Assembly: GCA_015478575.1 (NCBI GenBank)
Contig: JADMIN010000243.1
Span: forward strand, 1-5,178
Length of the DNA stretch: 5,178 nt
Direction: 5' to 3'
Origin: Ktedonobacterales bacterium
GTDB taxonomy: Bacteria; Chloroflexota; Ktedonobacteria; Ktedonobacterales; JADMIN01
The translations under genes were made by a program, and so were the position numbers. Below, in pieces: positions 1 to 5,178 of this stretch. A model generated the notes under the pieces. It saw nothing but the letters and a program-made list of their open reading frames with translations, was not told the origin of the DNA and made no database searches. Position 1 is the first letter of the stretch, and each line of letters opens with the position of its first letter.

Positions 1-869
1 AGAACGCGCCGGACCCGGTCTTCGTCTCCGACTTGGAAGGCAAGATTCTCTCCGCCAACGACGCCGTGTATGAGTTGCTGGGCTTTCGCACCGATGAGGT
101 GCTGGAGCAATCACTCTCGCGCTTCATCAGCCCGGAGGAGACACGCGAATTCATGGCGGCGCTCGATGAGGTCATCGAGCGCGGCGTGATCCGCAACGCG
201 CGCCTCAACCCGCGCAGTGCCTCTGGCGAGGTCATCCCCACCAGCCTCAACGCCTCGGCCCTGCGCGACGCCGATGGCAAGGTGATTGGCGCCATCGGCA
301 TTCTGCGCGACATGCGCGAGATTGACCGCGCCCGCGCCTATTCCGATAGTCTGATCAAGAACGCGCCAGACCCGGTCTTCGTCTCCGACTTGGAAGGCAA
401 GATTCTCTCCGCCAACGACGCGGTGTATGCCTTGCTTGGCTTCCGGCCAGATGAGGTGGTGGAGCAATCGCTCTCGCGCTTCATCAGCCCGGAGGAGACG
501 CGCGAGTTTACCGCCGCGCTGCGCGAGGTGGTCGAGCGCGGCGTCACGCGCAACGCGCGCCTCAACCCACGCAGCGCCTCCGGCGAGGTCATTCCGACGA
601 CACTCAACGCCTCCGCCTTGCGCGATCTGGATGGCAAAGTGACTGGCGCTATCGGCATCCTGCGCGATATGCGCGCCTACGAGCAAGTGGTGCGCGACTT
701 ACAAGAATCTAAGGCTGAGTTGCAGGAGAAGATCCTCGATCTGGAGAAGTTCGAAGAGGTGGTCGTGGGCCGCGAGTTGAAGATGATCGCGCTTGAGCGC
801 GAGATCGAGGGCATGAAGAAAGAGCTTGAGAAGATGCAGGGAGAGCGAGGGCGGAATGTATGGTCATAG
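1..869 (+). CDS. Tandem-PAS sensor protein with C-terminal coiled coil (5' end missing)
   Basis: The reading frame is open from the left edge (first full codon at base 3) to TAG at 867-869, giving 288 visible residues, so the true start lies upstream. Counting from that codon, PAS unit 1 is residues 1-105 (NAPDPVFVSDLEGKILSAND ... GAIGILRDMR), a 14-residue linker follows, PAS unit 2 is 120-224, and 225-284 is a charged helix rich in E, K and L. That helix contains LEKFEEVVVGRELKMIALER, which resembles a coiled-coil element I know from many PAS signalling proteins (VGREL+M..L..EI), usually placed before a kinase core. Here the protein simply ends. PAS domains sense small ligands, redox or light, or mediate dimerisation. 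No LOV-type NCRF cysteine motif is visible and the ligand cannot be named. No membrane segment is visible, so this part is cytosolic. The gene overlaps the downstream kinase by 10 bp. I infer that it is the sensory partner of that kinase. An in-frame TTG at 33 is internal to the first PAS unit and is not the start. Confidence 0.9.
   Translation, partial: NAPDPVFVSDLEGKILSANDAVYELLGFRTDEVLEQSLSRFISPEETREFMAALDEVIERGVIRNARLNPRSASGEVIPTSLNASALRDADGKVIGAIGILRDMREIDRARAYSDSLIKNAPDPVFVSDLEGKILSANDAVYALLGFRPDEVVEQSLSRFISPEETREFTAALREVVERGVTRNARLNPRSASGEVIPTTLNASALRDLDGKVTGAIGILRDMRAYEQVVRDLQESKAELQEKILDLEKFEEVVVGRELKMIALEREIEGMKKELEKMQGERGRNVWS
3..674 (+). repeat. Tandem duplication of a PAS-encoding unit, 357-bp period
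   Basis: Bases 3-317 and 360-674 encode the same 105-residue PAS unit, with 95 of 105 residues identical by my count and no gaps. The period is 357 bp (119 codons including the linker). Bases 12-64 and 369-421 are identical over 53 nt, and elsewhere differences are partly synonymous. Similarity runs right up to the left edge, so the window opens inside a copy, and further copies may exist upstream. This is consistent with a recent intragenic duplication or with gene conversion between copies. Confidence 0.95.
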
Positions 870-2041
870 AAGAAAAACCGTCCCCCGCTCCTCCACCACC
901 AGCCCCAGCGGCTGAGCTGGCGCCGCTCCTCGATGCCTACGAGCGCTTACAGGGCTTGCAGGAGGAGAAGGCGCAGCTCGAAGTGCGCGTGCGCAAGGGC
1001 GAGGAGCGTCGGCGCGCGATGGTCCATATCATGGACGACCTGAACCGTGTCAACCGCAAGCTCGCCGACCAGCGCAAGGCGATGTTGCACATCCTAGCGG
1101 ACTATGAGAAGGATCGCAGTCGGCTGGCGCGGCAGACCGAGCGGCTGGATAACTCGCGGCGCGCCCTGCTCCACATCTTGCAGGACTCGCACTCATCAAA
1201 TCTGCGGTTGGAGAATAGCCGCAAGGCCATGATCCATATCATGGGCGACCTGAGCGAGACGACGGCGGAGATGGAGCGCCGTGAGAAGGAGCTTCGGGAG
1301 AAGCAAGAGCAGTTAGTGCAGGCGGGCAAACTCGCCACGCTCGGCGAGCTTACGACGGGTGTGGCTCATGAGCTGAACAACCCGCTCAACAACATCGGCC
1401 TGTTCCTGGGCAACGCGATTGACCTCATCGAGTTGCATGTTGAGGATCAGGAGCGCATTCTGCGCGAGTTGCGCAATGCCATGCGGCAGGTGCGCAAGGC
1501 CACGGAGATGATCACACACCTGCGCACCTTTGGGCGTGCCGCGCCGGTCAGCCGCGAGCCAGTGGCGATCAACCAGGTGATCGAGCGGTCGCTCTCGCTG
1601 ATGCACGAGCAGTTGCGCTTGCGCCAAATCGAGATCGAGCTGGACCTGGCGCCAGAGGATCCCGTCGTGATCGGTAACGCCATCCAGTTTGAGCAAGTCT
1701 GCGTTAACTTGCTGACCAACGCGCGCGACGCCCTAGCGGAGACCGCGCGCAAAGTCATCACCATCACCTCGCGCGTCGAGGGGGAAACAGTGCGACTCAC
1801 CTTCCGCGATACCGGCTGTGGCATCGCCGAGGGCCTGGAGCAGCGTATCTTTGATCCCTTCTTCACGACCAAAGAGGTCGGCAAGGGTACCGGATTAGGG
1901 CTGTCCATCACCTATGGTATCATCAAGGAACACCAGGGCACGATCAGTGTCGCGAGGCGTCCAGAGCAGGGAGCGGCCTTCTTGATCCAGCTCCCGCTCG
2001 GTGCGCGGGAGGATGTTGCTGCTGAGGAGATCGTGTTATGA
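860..2041 (+). CDS. Soluble sensor histidine kinase with N-terminal coiled coil (HisKA-HATPase_c)
   Basis: This 393-residue protein is a kinase expected to autophosphorylate on histidine and pass the phosphate to a receiver domain. Residues 7-18 are a proline/alanine-rich stretch, 22-155 a long charged coiled coil, about 152-222 the HisKA dimerisation domain with H170 in HELNNPLNNI, and about 270-382 the ATPase. The ATPase shows N283 and N287 (VNLLTNARDAL), the G1 box DTGCGI at 317-322, the F box FDPFFTTK at 331-338 and the G2 box GKGTGLGLSI at 341-350. All key residues are present. The H-box style resembles NtrB/AtoS-type kinases. No transmembrane or sensor domain is present, so it is cytosolic and must take its signal through the coiled coil, probably from the PAS protein encoded just upstream. 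The ATG at 860 is preceded by GAGGG at 847-851, 8 nt away, inside the upstream gene. It overlaps the upstream gene by 10 bp and the downstream gene by 4 bp. Confidence 0.95.
   Translation: MVIEEKPSPAPPPPAPAAELAPLLDAYERLQGLQEEKAQLEVRVRKGEERRRAMVHIMDDLNRVNRKLADQRKAMLHILADYEKDRSRLARQTERLDNSRRALLHILQDSHSSNLRLENSRKAMIHIMGDLSETTAEMERREKELREKQEQLVQAGKLATLGELTTGVAHELNNPLNNIGLFLGNAIDLIELHVEDQERILRELRNAMRQVRKATEMITHLRTFGRAAPVSREPVAINQVIERSLSLMHEQLRLRQIEIELDLAPEDPVVIGNAIQFEQVCVNLLTNARDALAETARKVITITSRVEGETVRLTFRDTGCGIAEGLEQRIFDPFFTTKEVGKGTGLGLSITYGIIKEHQGTISVARRPEQGAAFLIQLPLGAREDVAAEEIVL
1010..1249 (+). repeat. Four heptad-phased AMxHIMxD-type motifs in the kinase coiled coil
   Basis: The kinase N-terminus carries RRAMVHIMDDL, RKAMLHILADY, RRALLHILQDS and RKAMIHIMGDL. 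Their histidines fall at residues 56, 77, 105 and 126, so the spacings are 21, 28 and 21 residues, all multiples of seven. The motif therefore keeps the same face of a coiled coil. Copies 1 and 4 also match at DNA level: bases 1019-1043 and 1229-1253 agree at 23 of 25 positions, which points to internal duplication. From memory, similar 'AMLNILEDL' motifs occur in signalling helices of other kinases. The histidine in place of asparagine at every copy is what stands out here. Confidence 0.85.
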
Positions 2042-3246
2042 GTGTGCCGCGCATCCTGATCGTTGATGATGATGACGCGCTCTTGCGAGCGCTGCCCGAG
2101 GCCCTGCGCCTGCGCATGAAGAATCCGCGGATTGATACTACCGACTCGGCGGCGACGGCGCTGGAACGCATCGCGACGGTGGATTATGACGCTGTGGTGA
2201 GCGATATCAAGATGCCAGGCATGGATGGCTTGACGCTCCTCACCAAGATCCGCGAGTTGCGCCCCGATACCCCGACCCTGCTCATCACGGGTCATGGCGA
2301 ACACGACCTGGCCATCCAGGCACTGCGTGGCGGGGCCTACGACTTCATCCAGAAGCCCATTGACCGTGACTACTTCATTGCCTCGCTGGGCCGGGCGATC
2401 CAAGTGCGGCAGTTGCGCCGCCAGGTCGAGGCACAGCGGCTGACGCTGGAGCGCCACGCGGATCGGCTGGAGAGCACCGTGCGCGAGCGCACGCGCGAGT
2501 TGGTGGAGGCCAACCACGCCAAGGAGCTTTTTCTGAGTATTGCCTCGCACGAGTTGCGCACGCCGCTGACCAGCCTGAAGGGCCTGGCGCAGTTCACGCG
2601 CCGCCGCCTCGATCGTGCCGGCGCGCCAGAGGCCCTCTATCTCGCGCGCATGGAGCGGGCGATCGAGCGCATGGAAGCCCTCGTGAGTGACCTGCTCGAT
2701 GTCTCACGCATCGAGTCGGGCAAGCTCTCACTACGGTTGGAGCGCTCGGACCTGCTGGAGATCGTGCGACAGGTGGTCGAGGATCAGCGCATGGCGAGCG
2801 AGCGGAAGATCACCCTGCGTCTGCTGGAGGCCCCGGCGTGGATGGAGGCGGACGCGGACCGCCTGGGCCAGGTGCTGGCCAACTTACTGGCGAACGCGCT
2901 CAAGTATTCGGCGGATACGGCGCCCGTCGCGGTGAGTGTCAGCCAAGAGGGTGAGGAGGCGGTGGTCTGTGTGCGCGACCACGGATGCGGCATCCCCCCC
3001 GACCAACTGGCGCATATCTTCGAGCGCTTCTATCGCGTGCCGGATGCCGAGACGGGCAGCGGCTCGAGCGTGGGGTTGGGGCTAGGCCTCTACATCAGCC
3101 GCGAGATCATCGAGCGACATCGAGGGCGCATCTGGGCCGAGAGCACGCCCGGCATGGGCAGTGCCTTTTATGTGTCGCTGCCCCTGCTCGCGGAGATCAC
3201 GCAGCCCAACCACACCCATGATGCCTCCGGTGCCGCCCAGGTCTAG
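2038..3246 (+). CDS. Receiver-histidine kinase hybrid (REC-HisKA-HATPase_c)
   Basis: This 402-residue protein begins with a receiver domain (about 1-122): acidic pocket D10-D13 (IVDDDD), phosphoacceptor D56 in VVSDIKMPGMDG, T84 in LLITGHG and K106 in YDFIQKP. A coiled coil follows (about 123-165, containing VRERTRELVEAN), then HisKA with H171 in SIASHELRTPL. The ATPase has N282 and N286 (ANLLANALKYS), G1 box DHGCGIP at 314-320, F box FERFYR at 328-333 and G2 box VGLGLGLYIS at 345-354. All catalytic positions look intact. No membrane segment, PAS domain or DNA-binding domain is present, so it acts in the cytosol and probably relays phosphate onward or tunes its own kinase through receiver phosphorylation. 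The ATG overlaps the TGA of the preceding kinase gene (ATGA), with GAGGAG at 2024-2029 as ribosome binding site, so its translation is coupled. The neighbouring kinase is the obvious candidate phosphodonor for D56, but this is inference. About 18 residues after the ATPase look like a disordered tail. Confidence 0.95.
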   Translation: MSVPRILIVDDDDALLRALPEALRLRMKNPRIDTTDSAATALERIATVDYDAVVSDIKMPGMDGLTLLTKIRELRPDTPTLLITGHGEHDLAIQALRGGAYDFIQKPIDRDYFIASLGRAIQVRQLRRQVEAQRLTLERHADRLESTVRERTRELVEANHAKELFLSIASHELRTPLTSLKGLAQFTRRRLDRAGAPEALYLARMERAIERMEALVSDLLDVSRIESGKLSLRLERSDLLEIVRQVVEDQRMASERKITLRLLEAPAWMEADADRLGQVLANLLANALKYSADTAPVAVSVSQEGEEAVVCVRDHGCGIPPDQLAHIFERFYRVPDAETGSGSSVGLGLGLYISREIIERHRGRIWAESTPGMGSAFYVSLPLLAEITQPNHTHDASGAAQV

Positions 3247-3396
3247 CGACGGTGCCCTTTCTGATTGGGGGCAGATCGTCGGCTGCGCGACCTGATGCGG
3301 CGGCGGTGCTGTCAGTGGCCACCCGACGCTAGAGCATGAGCGCGCGCATCGTCAGCACGCCACGCTATCTATGACATCCTCCTTCCAACCATCCTG
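3247..3396. other. Intergenic stretch with no gene and no convincing terminator
   Basis: No plausible reading frame, RNA gene or T-tract terminator is visible between the end of the signalling operon and the rmuC promoter region. The nearest thing to a stem is TGCCC (3253-3257) with GGGCA (3269-3273), an 11-nt loop without a following T run, which is too weak to call a terminator. Confidence 0.5.
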
Positions 3397-3416
3397 ATGC
3401 CCAGATGCCTCATGCC
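3397..3416 (+). repeat. Three short ATGCC direct repeats just upstream of the -35 box
   Basis: ATGCC occurs at 3397-3401, 3405-3409 and 3412-3416, spaced 8 and 7 nt apart, with the last copy ending 2 nt before the -35 hexamer of the predicted rmuC promoter. CATCCT also occurs twice upstream (3375-3380 and 3390-3395). These could be a regulator site, but the units are short and chance is a fair explanation. Confidence 0.25.
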
Positions 3417-3418
3417 GC

Positions 3419-3447
3419 TTGACGGCTCACGCCCGTGGCGCTATAGT
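3419..3447 (+). promoter_or_regulatory. Predicted sigma70-type promoter of the rmuC-like gene
   Basis: TTGACG at 3419-3424 and TATAGT at 3442-3447 are separated by exactly 17 bp. Each hexamer matches the sigma70 consensus at five of six positions. Transcription would begin near 3454, leaving a leader of about 58 nt before the GTG start at 3512. This makes the rmuC-like gene a transcription unit separate from the signalling operon. Confidence 0.65.
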
Positions 3448-3467
3448 GCCCGCCAGATGACCACGGG
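3432..3467. promoter_or_regulatory. Inverted repeat straddling the promoter -10 and start site (possible operator)
   Basis: CCCGTGG (3432-3438) and CCACGGG (3461-3467) are perfect 7-bp inverted repeats separated by 22 bp. One arm lies in the promoter spacer and the other just after the predicted start site, with arm centres 29 bp apart. Between them, GGCGCTATAGTGCC (3437-3450) is a near-palindrome with one mismatched pair, and it contains the -10 box. This layout would suit a dimeric repressor blocking the promoter. An RNA structure is less likely because one arm lies upstream of the start site. No regulator can be named. Confidence 0.4.
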
Positions 3468-3501
3468 AAGATGATGCGCACGGGCGCGTGAGCGAAAGGC
3501 T

Positions 3502-3514
3502 GGAGGGAGCCGTG
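3502..3514 (+). promoter_or_regulatory. Ribosome binding site that decides the rmuC start
   Basis: GGAGGGA at 3502-3508 lies 5 nt (counted from GGAGG) before GTG at 3512-3514. The in-frame GTG at 3488, which would add eight residues, has no purine-rich sequence at a usable distance. The GTG at 3512 is therefore the preferred start. Confidence 0.75.
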
Positions 3515-4648
3515 AGCGAGCAAACACTTCTAGGCATCCTGGGGGGCGTGGTGGTCGTGCTGCTCTTGCTGGTGGCCTATCTGCTGGGCAGCCGTGGGCG
3601 TGGGCGGGCGCCGACAAAGCCAGAGCTGCCGCCCATCGCGCTGCCGCCTGGCATGGAAGCGCTGCGCCCCGCGCTCGAAGGGCTGCACGCGCAGCTCGCC
3701 GAGATGCGTCAGGGCGTGAACGAACTCCAGGGCAAGGTCGAGCAGGTGCGTACCTCCACCGAAGCCCGCCGAGGGCCAGAAGACCAAGCGTGGCAAGCCA
3801 TCCAGCAGGTGCAAAATAATCTGTCCGCGCTGGGCCAACTGCCACACGTCCAGCAATCGCTGCAAGAGCAGGTGGCGAGCGCACTGCGTGACCTGGAGGC
3901 CATCAAGGGGCGACAGACCGAGGAGCGCCAGCGCTGGGAGCGGGAAGACACTGCCTATTCCGCGCTGCAGCGCCTCTCCGCTGTGCTCCTTGGCTCAGCG
4001 ACGGCTGGGGCGGCTGGCGAGCGTATGGTGGCGGATGTCCTGGGTGCGCTGCCCCCCCAGTGGCTCGTCACCGATCACCGCGTGGCCGGCAAAGAGATCG
4101 AGTTCGCGGTGCGCCTGCCTGATGGGCTACTATTGCCGATTGATAGCAAGGTGGTGGCACAGAGCGAGTTGGATTCACTCGATCACACGGAGGACCCGGC
4201 CCAGCGCAAGAGCCTGGAGCAGGCGCTGCGGAGTAGGGTGATGACGAAGGCGCGCGAGGTCACGAAATACATTGACACGCGCAGCGTCGGTTTCGCGGTG
4301 GCGGCGCTTCCCGACGCCGCCTATCGCCTGTGCGGCCCCATCCTGCCACAAGCCTATGCGGAGCATCGTGCGCTGCTCGTGCCCTATAGCCTGCTTGCGC
4401 CCTTCGTGCTGATGGTGTATGAGCAGCACCGCCACGGCCGTGTGGACCTGGAGAGCGAGCGGGTGGCTCACCTGCTGGCCGAGGCGGAGACGCACTTGGA
4501 GCGCGCGGCGCAGGCGCTGAACGGACACGTAGGCGACGCGATCACGCGGCTTTCCAACGGGCGCGACACCCTCAGCCGCGAGTTGGCCGAGGCGGGGCGC
4601 GCGGTGACGCTGCTGCGTGAGGCGGCTCAAGATGGCGTCACGAACTGA
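3512..4648 (+). CDS. rmuC: RmuC family protein (membrane-anchored, nuclease-like DNA recombination protein)
   Basis: From GTG 3512 the product is 378 residues. Residues about 6-26 (LLGILGGVVVVLLLLVAYLL) form one N-terminal membrane helix followed by a basic RGRGR patch. Residues about 50-150 are a coiled coil rich in Q, E and L. From about 160 comes the RmuC core: AGAAGERMV with E170, KEIEFAVRLPDG with E195 and E197, LPIDSK with D211 and K213, and VTKYIDTRSVGFAVAALPDAAY. The E ... E ... DxK pattern fits the PD-(D/E)xK nuclease-like fold predicted for this family. RmuC of E. coli was found as a factor limiting rearrangement at inverted repeats, and its biochemical activity is not well established. 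Helical residues about 315-370 follow the core. The protein should be tethered to the inner face of the membrane. The gene has its own promoter and is convergent with the permease gene. A longer form from GTG 3488 is possible but lacks a ribosome binding site. The family call is from motif recognition alone. Confidence 0.85.
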   Translation: MSEQTLLGILGGVVVVLLLLVAYLLGSRGRGRAPTKPELPPIALPPGMEALRPALEGLHAQLAEMRQGVNELQGKVEQVRTSTEARRGPEDQAWQAIQQVQNNLSALGQLPHVQQSLQEQVASALRDLEAIKGRQTEERQRWEREDTAYSALQRLSAVLLGSATAGAAGERMVADVLGALPPQWLVTDHRVAGKEIEFAVRLPDGLLLPIDSKVVAQSELDSLDHTEDPAQRKSLEQALRSRVMTKAREVTKYIDTRSVGFAVAALPDAAYRLCGPILPQAYAEHRALLVPYSLLAPFVLMVYEQHRHGRVDLESERVAHLLAEAETHLERAAQALNGHVGDAITRLSNGRDTLSRELAEAGRAVTLLREAAQDGVTN

Positions 4649-4708
4649 TGTCCCACCTGACCCGCTATCACCGCGTACCCCTCCACCGCACTATGCTGTG
4701 GCGGAGCC

Positions 4709-4726
4709 GGTGGCAACTAGGCCACC
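4709..4726. terminator. GC hairpin between convergent genes (weak terminator candidate)
   Basis: GGTGGC (4709-4714), a 6-nt loop and GCCACC (4721-4726) form a perfect 6-bp stem in the 119-bp gap between the rmuC stop and the permease stop. Its position suits a shared terminator, but neither strand has a T run after the stem, so intrinsic termination is doubtful. CCACCG at 4683-4688 could compete for pairing with CGGTGG at 4708-4713. Confidence 0.3.
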
Positions 4727-4767
4727 TGAGGAGATCAGCGCGGGTGGCCGTGGCTTGTTGGCATTCT

Positions 4768-5178
4768 CTAGCGTGGCCCGTGATCTCGGCTATCCCGCGA
4801 TTGGCTGGCCCGTGAGCGCCTAGCCTGGGGTCCCGCGCTGGTCTGCGTGGGGGAGGCGAGAGGCTGCGGACGGGGCTGGTTCGCGCGAGGTGGGTTCGCC
4901 ATCAGATGCTCTACGCCAGGCGGGTTCGTGCCAAGCGGGTTCGTGCCAGGCGGGTTCGTGCCAGGCGGGTTCGTGCCAGGCGGGGTCGTGCCAGGCGGGG
5001 TCGTCGCCAGAGAGAGCGCGGCGTCGGTCCCTGGCAGCAGCAGGCTGCGGCGGCGGCTATAGAGGAAGTAGACCGCGCGGCCGATGGCCAGCCAGACGAC
5101 GAAGCGGATGAGCGTGATGCCTGGCAGGCTGAAGATCAGCACCAGCGAGGAGAGAATCGCCAGGATCGGAATCACTGG
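4768..5178 (-). CDS. APC-family amino acid permease, C-terminal part (5' end missing)
   Basis: On the - strand the frame is open from the right edge to TAG at 4770-4768, giving 136 visible residues. Residues 2-19 (VIPILAILSSLVLIFSLP) and about 21-40 (ITLIRFVVWLAIGRAVYFLY), followed by SRRRS, match the last two membrane helices of cationic amino acid transporters of the APC superfamily, which commonly end in a 'RF.VWL.IG..IYFLYG.RHS' sequence. Such proteins take up amino acids across the cytoplasmic membrane; substrate cannot be judged from this fragment. Members normally end soon after this basic cluster. Here about 90 further residues follow: a run of GTNPP-type pentads (about 58-88), then a proline-, serine- and arginine-rich segment ending RDSRDHGPR. 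The basic cluster suggests that the tail is cytoplasmic. The tail may be a neutral extension created by repeat expansion and loss of the original stop. The GTG at 5175-5173 is inside the gene, not its start. Confidence 0.85.
   Translation of the reverse strand, partial: PVIPILAILSSLVLIFSLPGITLIRFVVWLAIGRAVYFLYSRRRSLLLPGTDAALSLATTPPGTTPPGTNPPGTNPPGTNPLGTNPPGVEHLMANPPRANQPRPQPLASPTQTSAGPQARRSRASQSRDSRDHGPR
4916..5005 (-). repeat. Six tandem copies of a 15-bp repeat inside the permease tail
   Basis: The + strand unit is CCAGGCGGGTTCGTG, repeated at 4916, 4931, 4946, 4961, 4976 and 4991 without gaps. Copy 2 has an A for G at its fourth base (giving PL instead of PP), copies 5 and 6 have a G for T, and copy 6 ends in C. 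On the - strand the units encode GTNPP or GTTPP pentads. A degenerate unit lies nearby around 4888-4900 (encoding ANPPR). Because 15 is a multiple of three, copy-number changes keep the frame. Confidence 0.95.

Noticed and set aside
111..686. Long - strand frames antisense to the PAS gene.
   Set aside because: They are shadows of a GC-rich gene. Their products show no domain and simply repeat because the PAS gene is duplicated.
3243..3332. CTAGCG (3243-3248) and CGCTAG (3327-3332) as a possible terminator or element end.
   Set aside because: The arms are 6 bp with a 78-nt loop, and no T run or target duplication is present. Chance is likely.
3488..3511. Alternative GTG start for the rmuC-like gene at 3488.
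   Set aside because: There is no ribosome binding site at a usable distance, whereas GTG 3512 has GGAGGGA 3-5 nt upstream.
3441..3884. 147-codon - strand frame over the rmuC promoter and 5' part.
   Set aside because: The product is an alanine/arginine/proline-rich shadow of rmuC with no recognisable motif.
4648..4815. 55-codon + strand frame whose ATG at 4648 overlaps the rmuC TGA stop.
   Set aside because: The stop/start overlap looks like coupling, but the product is a low-information R/L/W/H-rich peptide and there is no good ribosome binding site.
4632..4823. 63-codon + strand frame starting ATG at 4632 with GAGG at 4619-4622, encoding a proline-rich peptide.
   Set aside because: It overlaps the end of rmuC and the coding tail of the - strand permease, resembles no family I know, and is explained by GC-rich open frames. 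It cannot be excluded, but it is not supported.
4916..5005. CRISPR-like array or integration-type iterons in the 15-bp repeat.
   Set aside because: The units are directly adjacent with no spacers, their length is a multiple of three, and they are in frame with a coding sequence.
4847..5111. + strand frames over the 15-bp repeat encoding GFVPG-like or collagen/elastin-like pentads.
   Set aside because: They are the opposite-strand reading of the repeat. The - strand frame is continuous with clear permease membrane helices and so is the coding one.

Overview
GC-rich bacterial DNA holding the end of a three-gene signal-transduction operon on the + strand, a separately promoted rmuC-like gene on the + strand, and the 3' end of an amino acid permease gene on the - strand that runs off the right edge. 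The codon style and the family mix (soluble multi-PAS and coiled-coil kinases, an RmuC of the 'VEFAVRLP ... PIDSK' type, an APC permease ending in a 'RFVVWLAIG..VYFLY.RR' helix) suggest a Chloroflexota-like organism. That placement is inference and not secure.

Layout. 1-869: C-terminal part of a cytosolic PAS protein with two nearly identical tandem PAS units and a C-terminal coiled coil, cut by the left edge. 860-2041: soluble histidine kinase with four copies of an AMxHIMxD-like helix motif. 2038-3246: receiver domain fused to a second histidine kinase. The three genes overlap by 10 bp and by 4 bp (ATGA), so they are almost certainly co-transcribed and translationally coupled. 3247-3511: about 265 bp without a gene. 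Its left part is unremarkable. Its right part holds a good sigma70-type promoter (TTGACG, 17 bp, TATAGT) overlaid by a 7-bp inverted repeat, then a ribosome binding site. 3512-4648: rmuC-like gene with an N-terminal membrane anchor. 4649-4767: convergent intergenic gap with a small GC hairpin. 4768-5178: permease C-terminus on the - strand, carrying an unusual proline-rich tail encoded by six 15-bp repeats.

How the genes may work together. The PAS protein has no transmitter domain in the window and the first kinase has no sensor domain, so together they look like a sensor kinase split over two genes. The kinase may phosphorylate the receiver (D56) of the third protein, which also has its own kinase core. 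No DNA-binding or enzymatic output domain is present, so the output must lie outside the window or act through another protein. The rmuC and permease genes appear to be separate units unrelated to the signalling operon. The most notable points are the PAS duplication, the split sensor/kinase junction, the heptad-phased histidine motif, the palindromic rmuC promoter and the repeat-built permease tail. I see no clearly new multi-gene defence or mobile system, no RNA gene and no CRISPR array.
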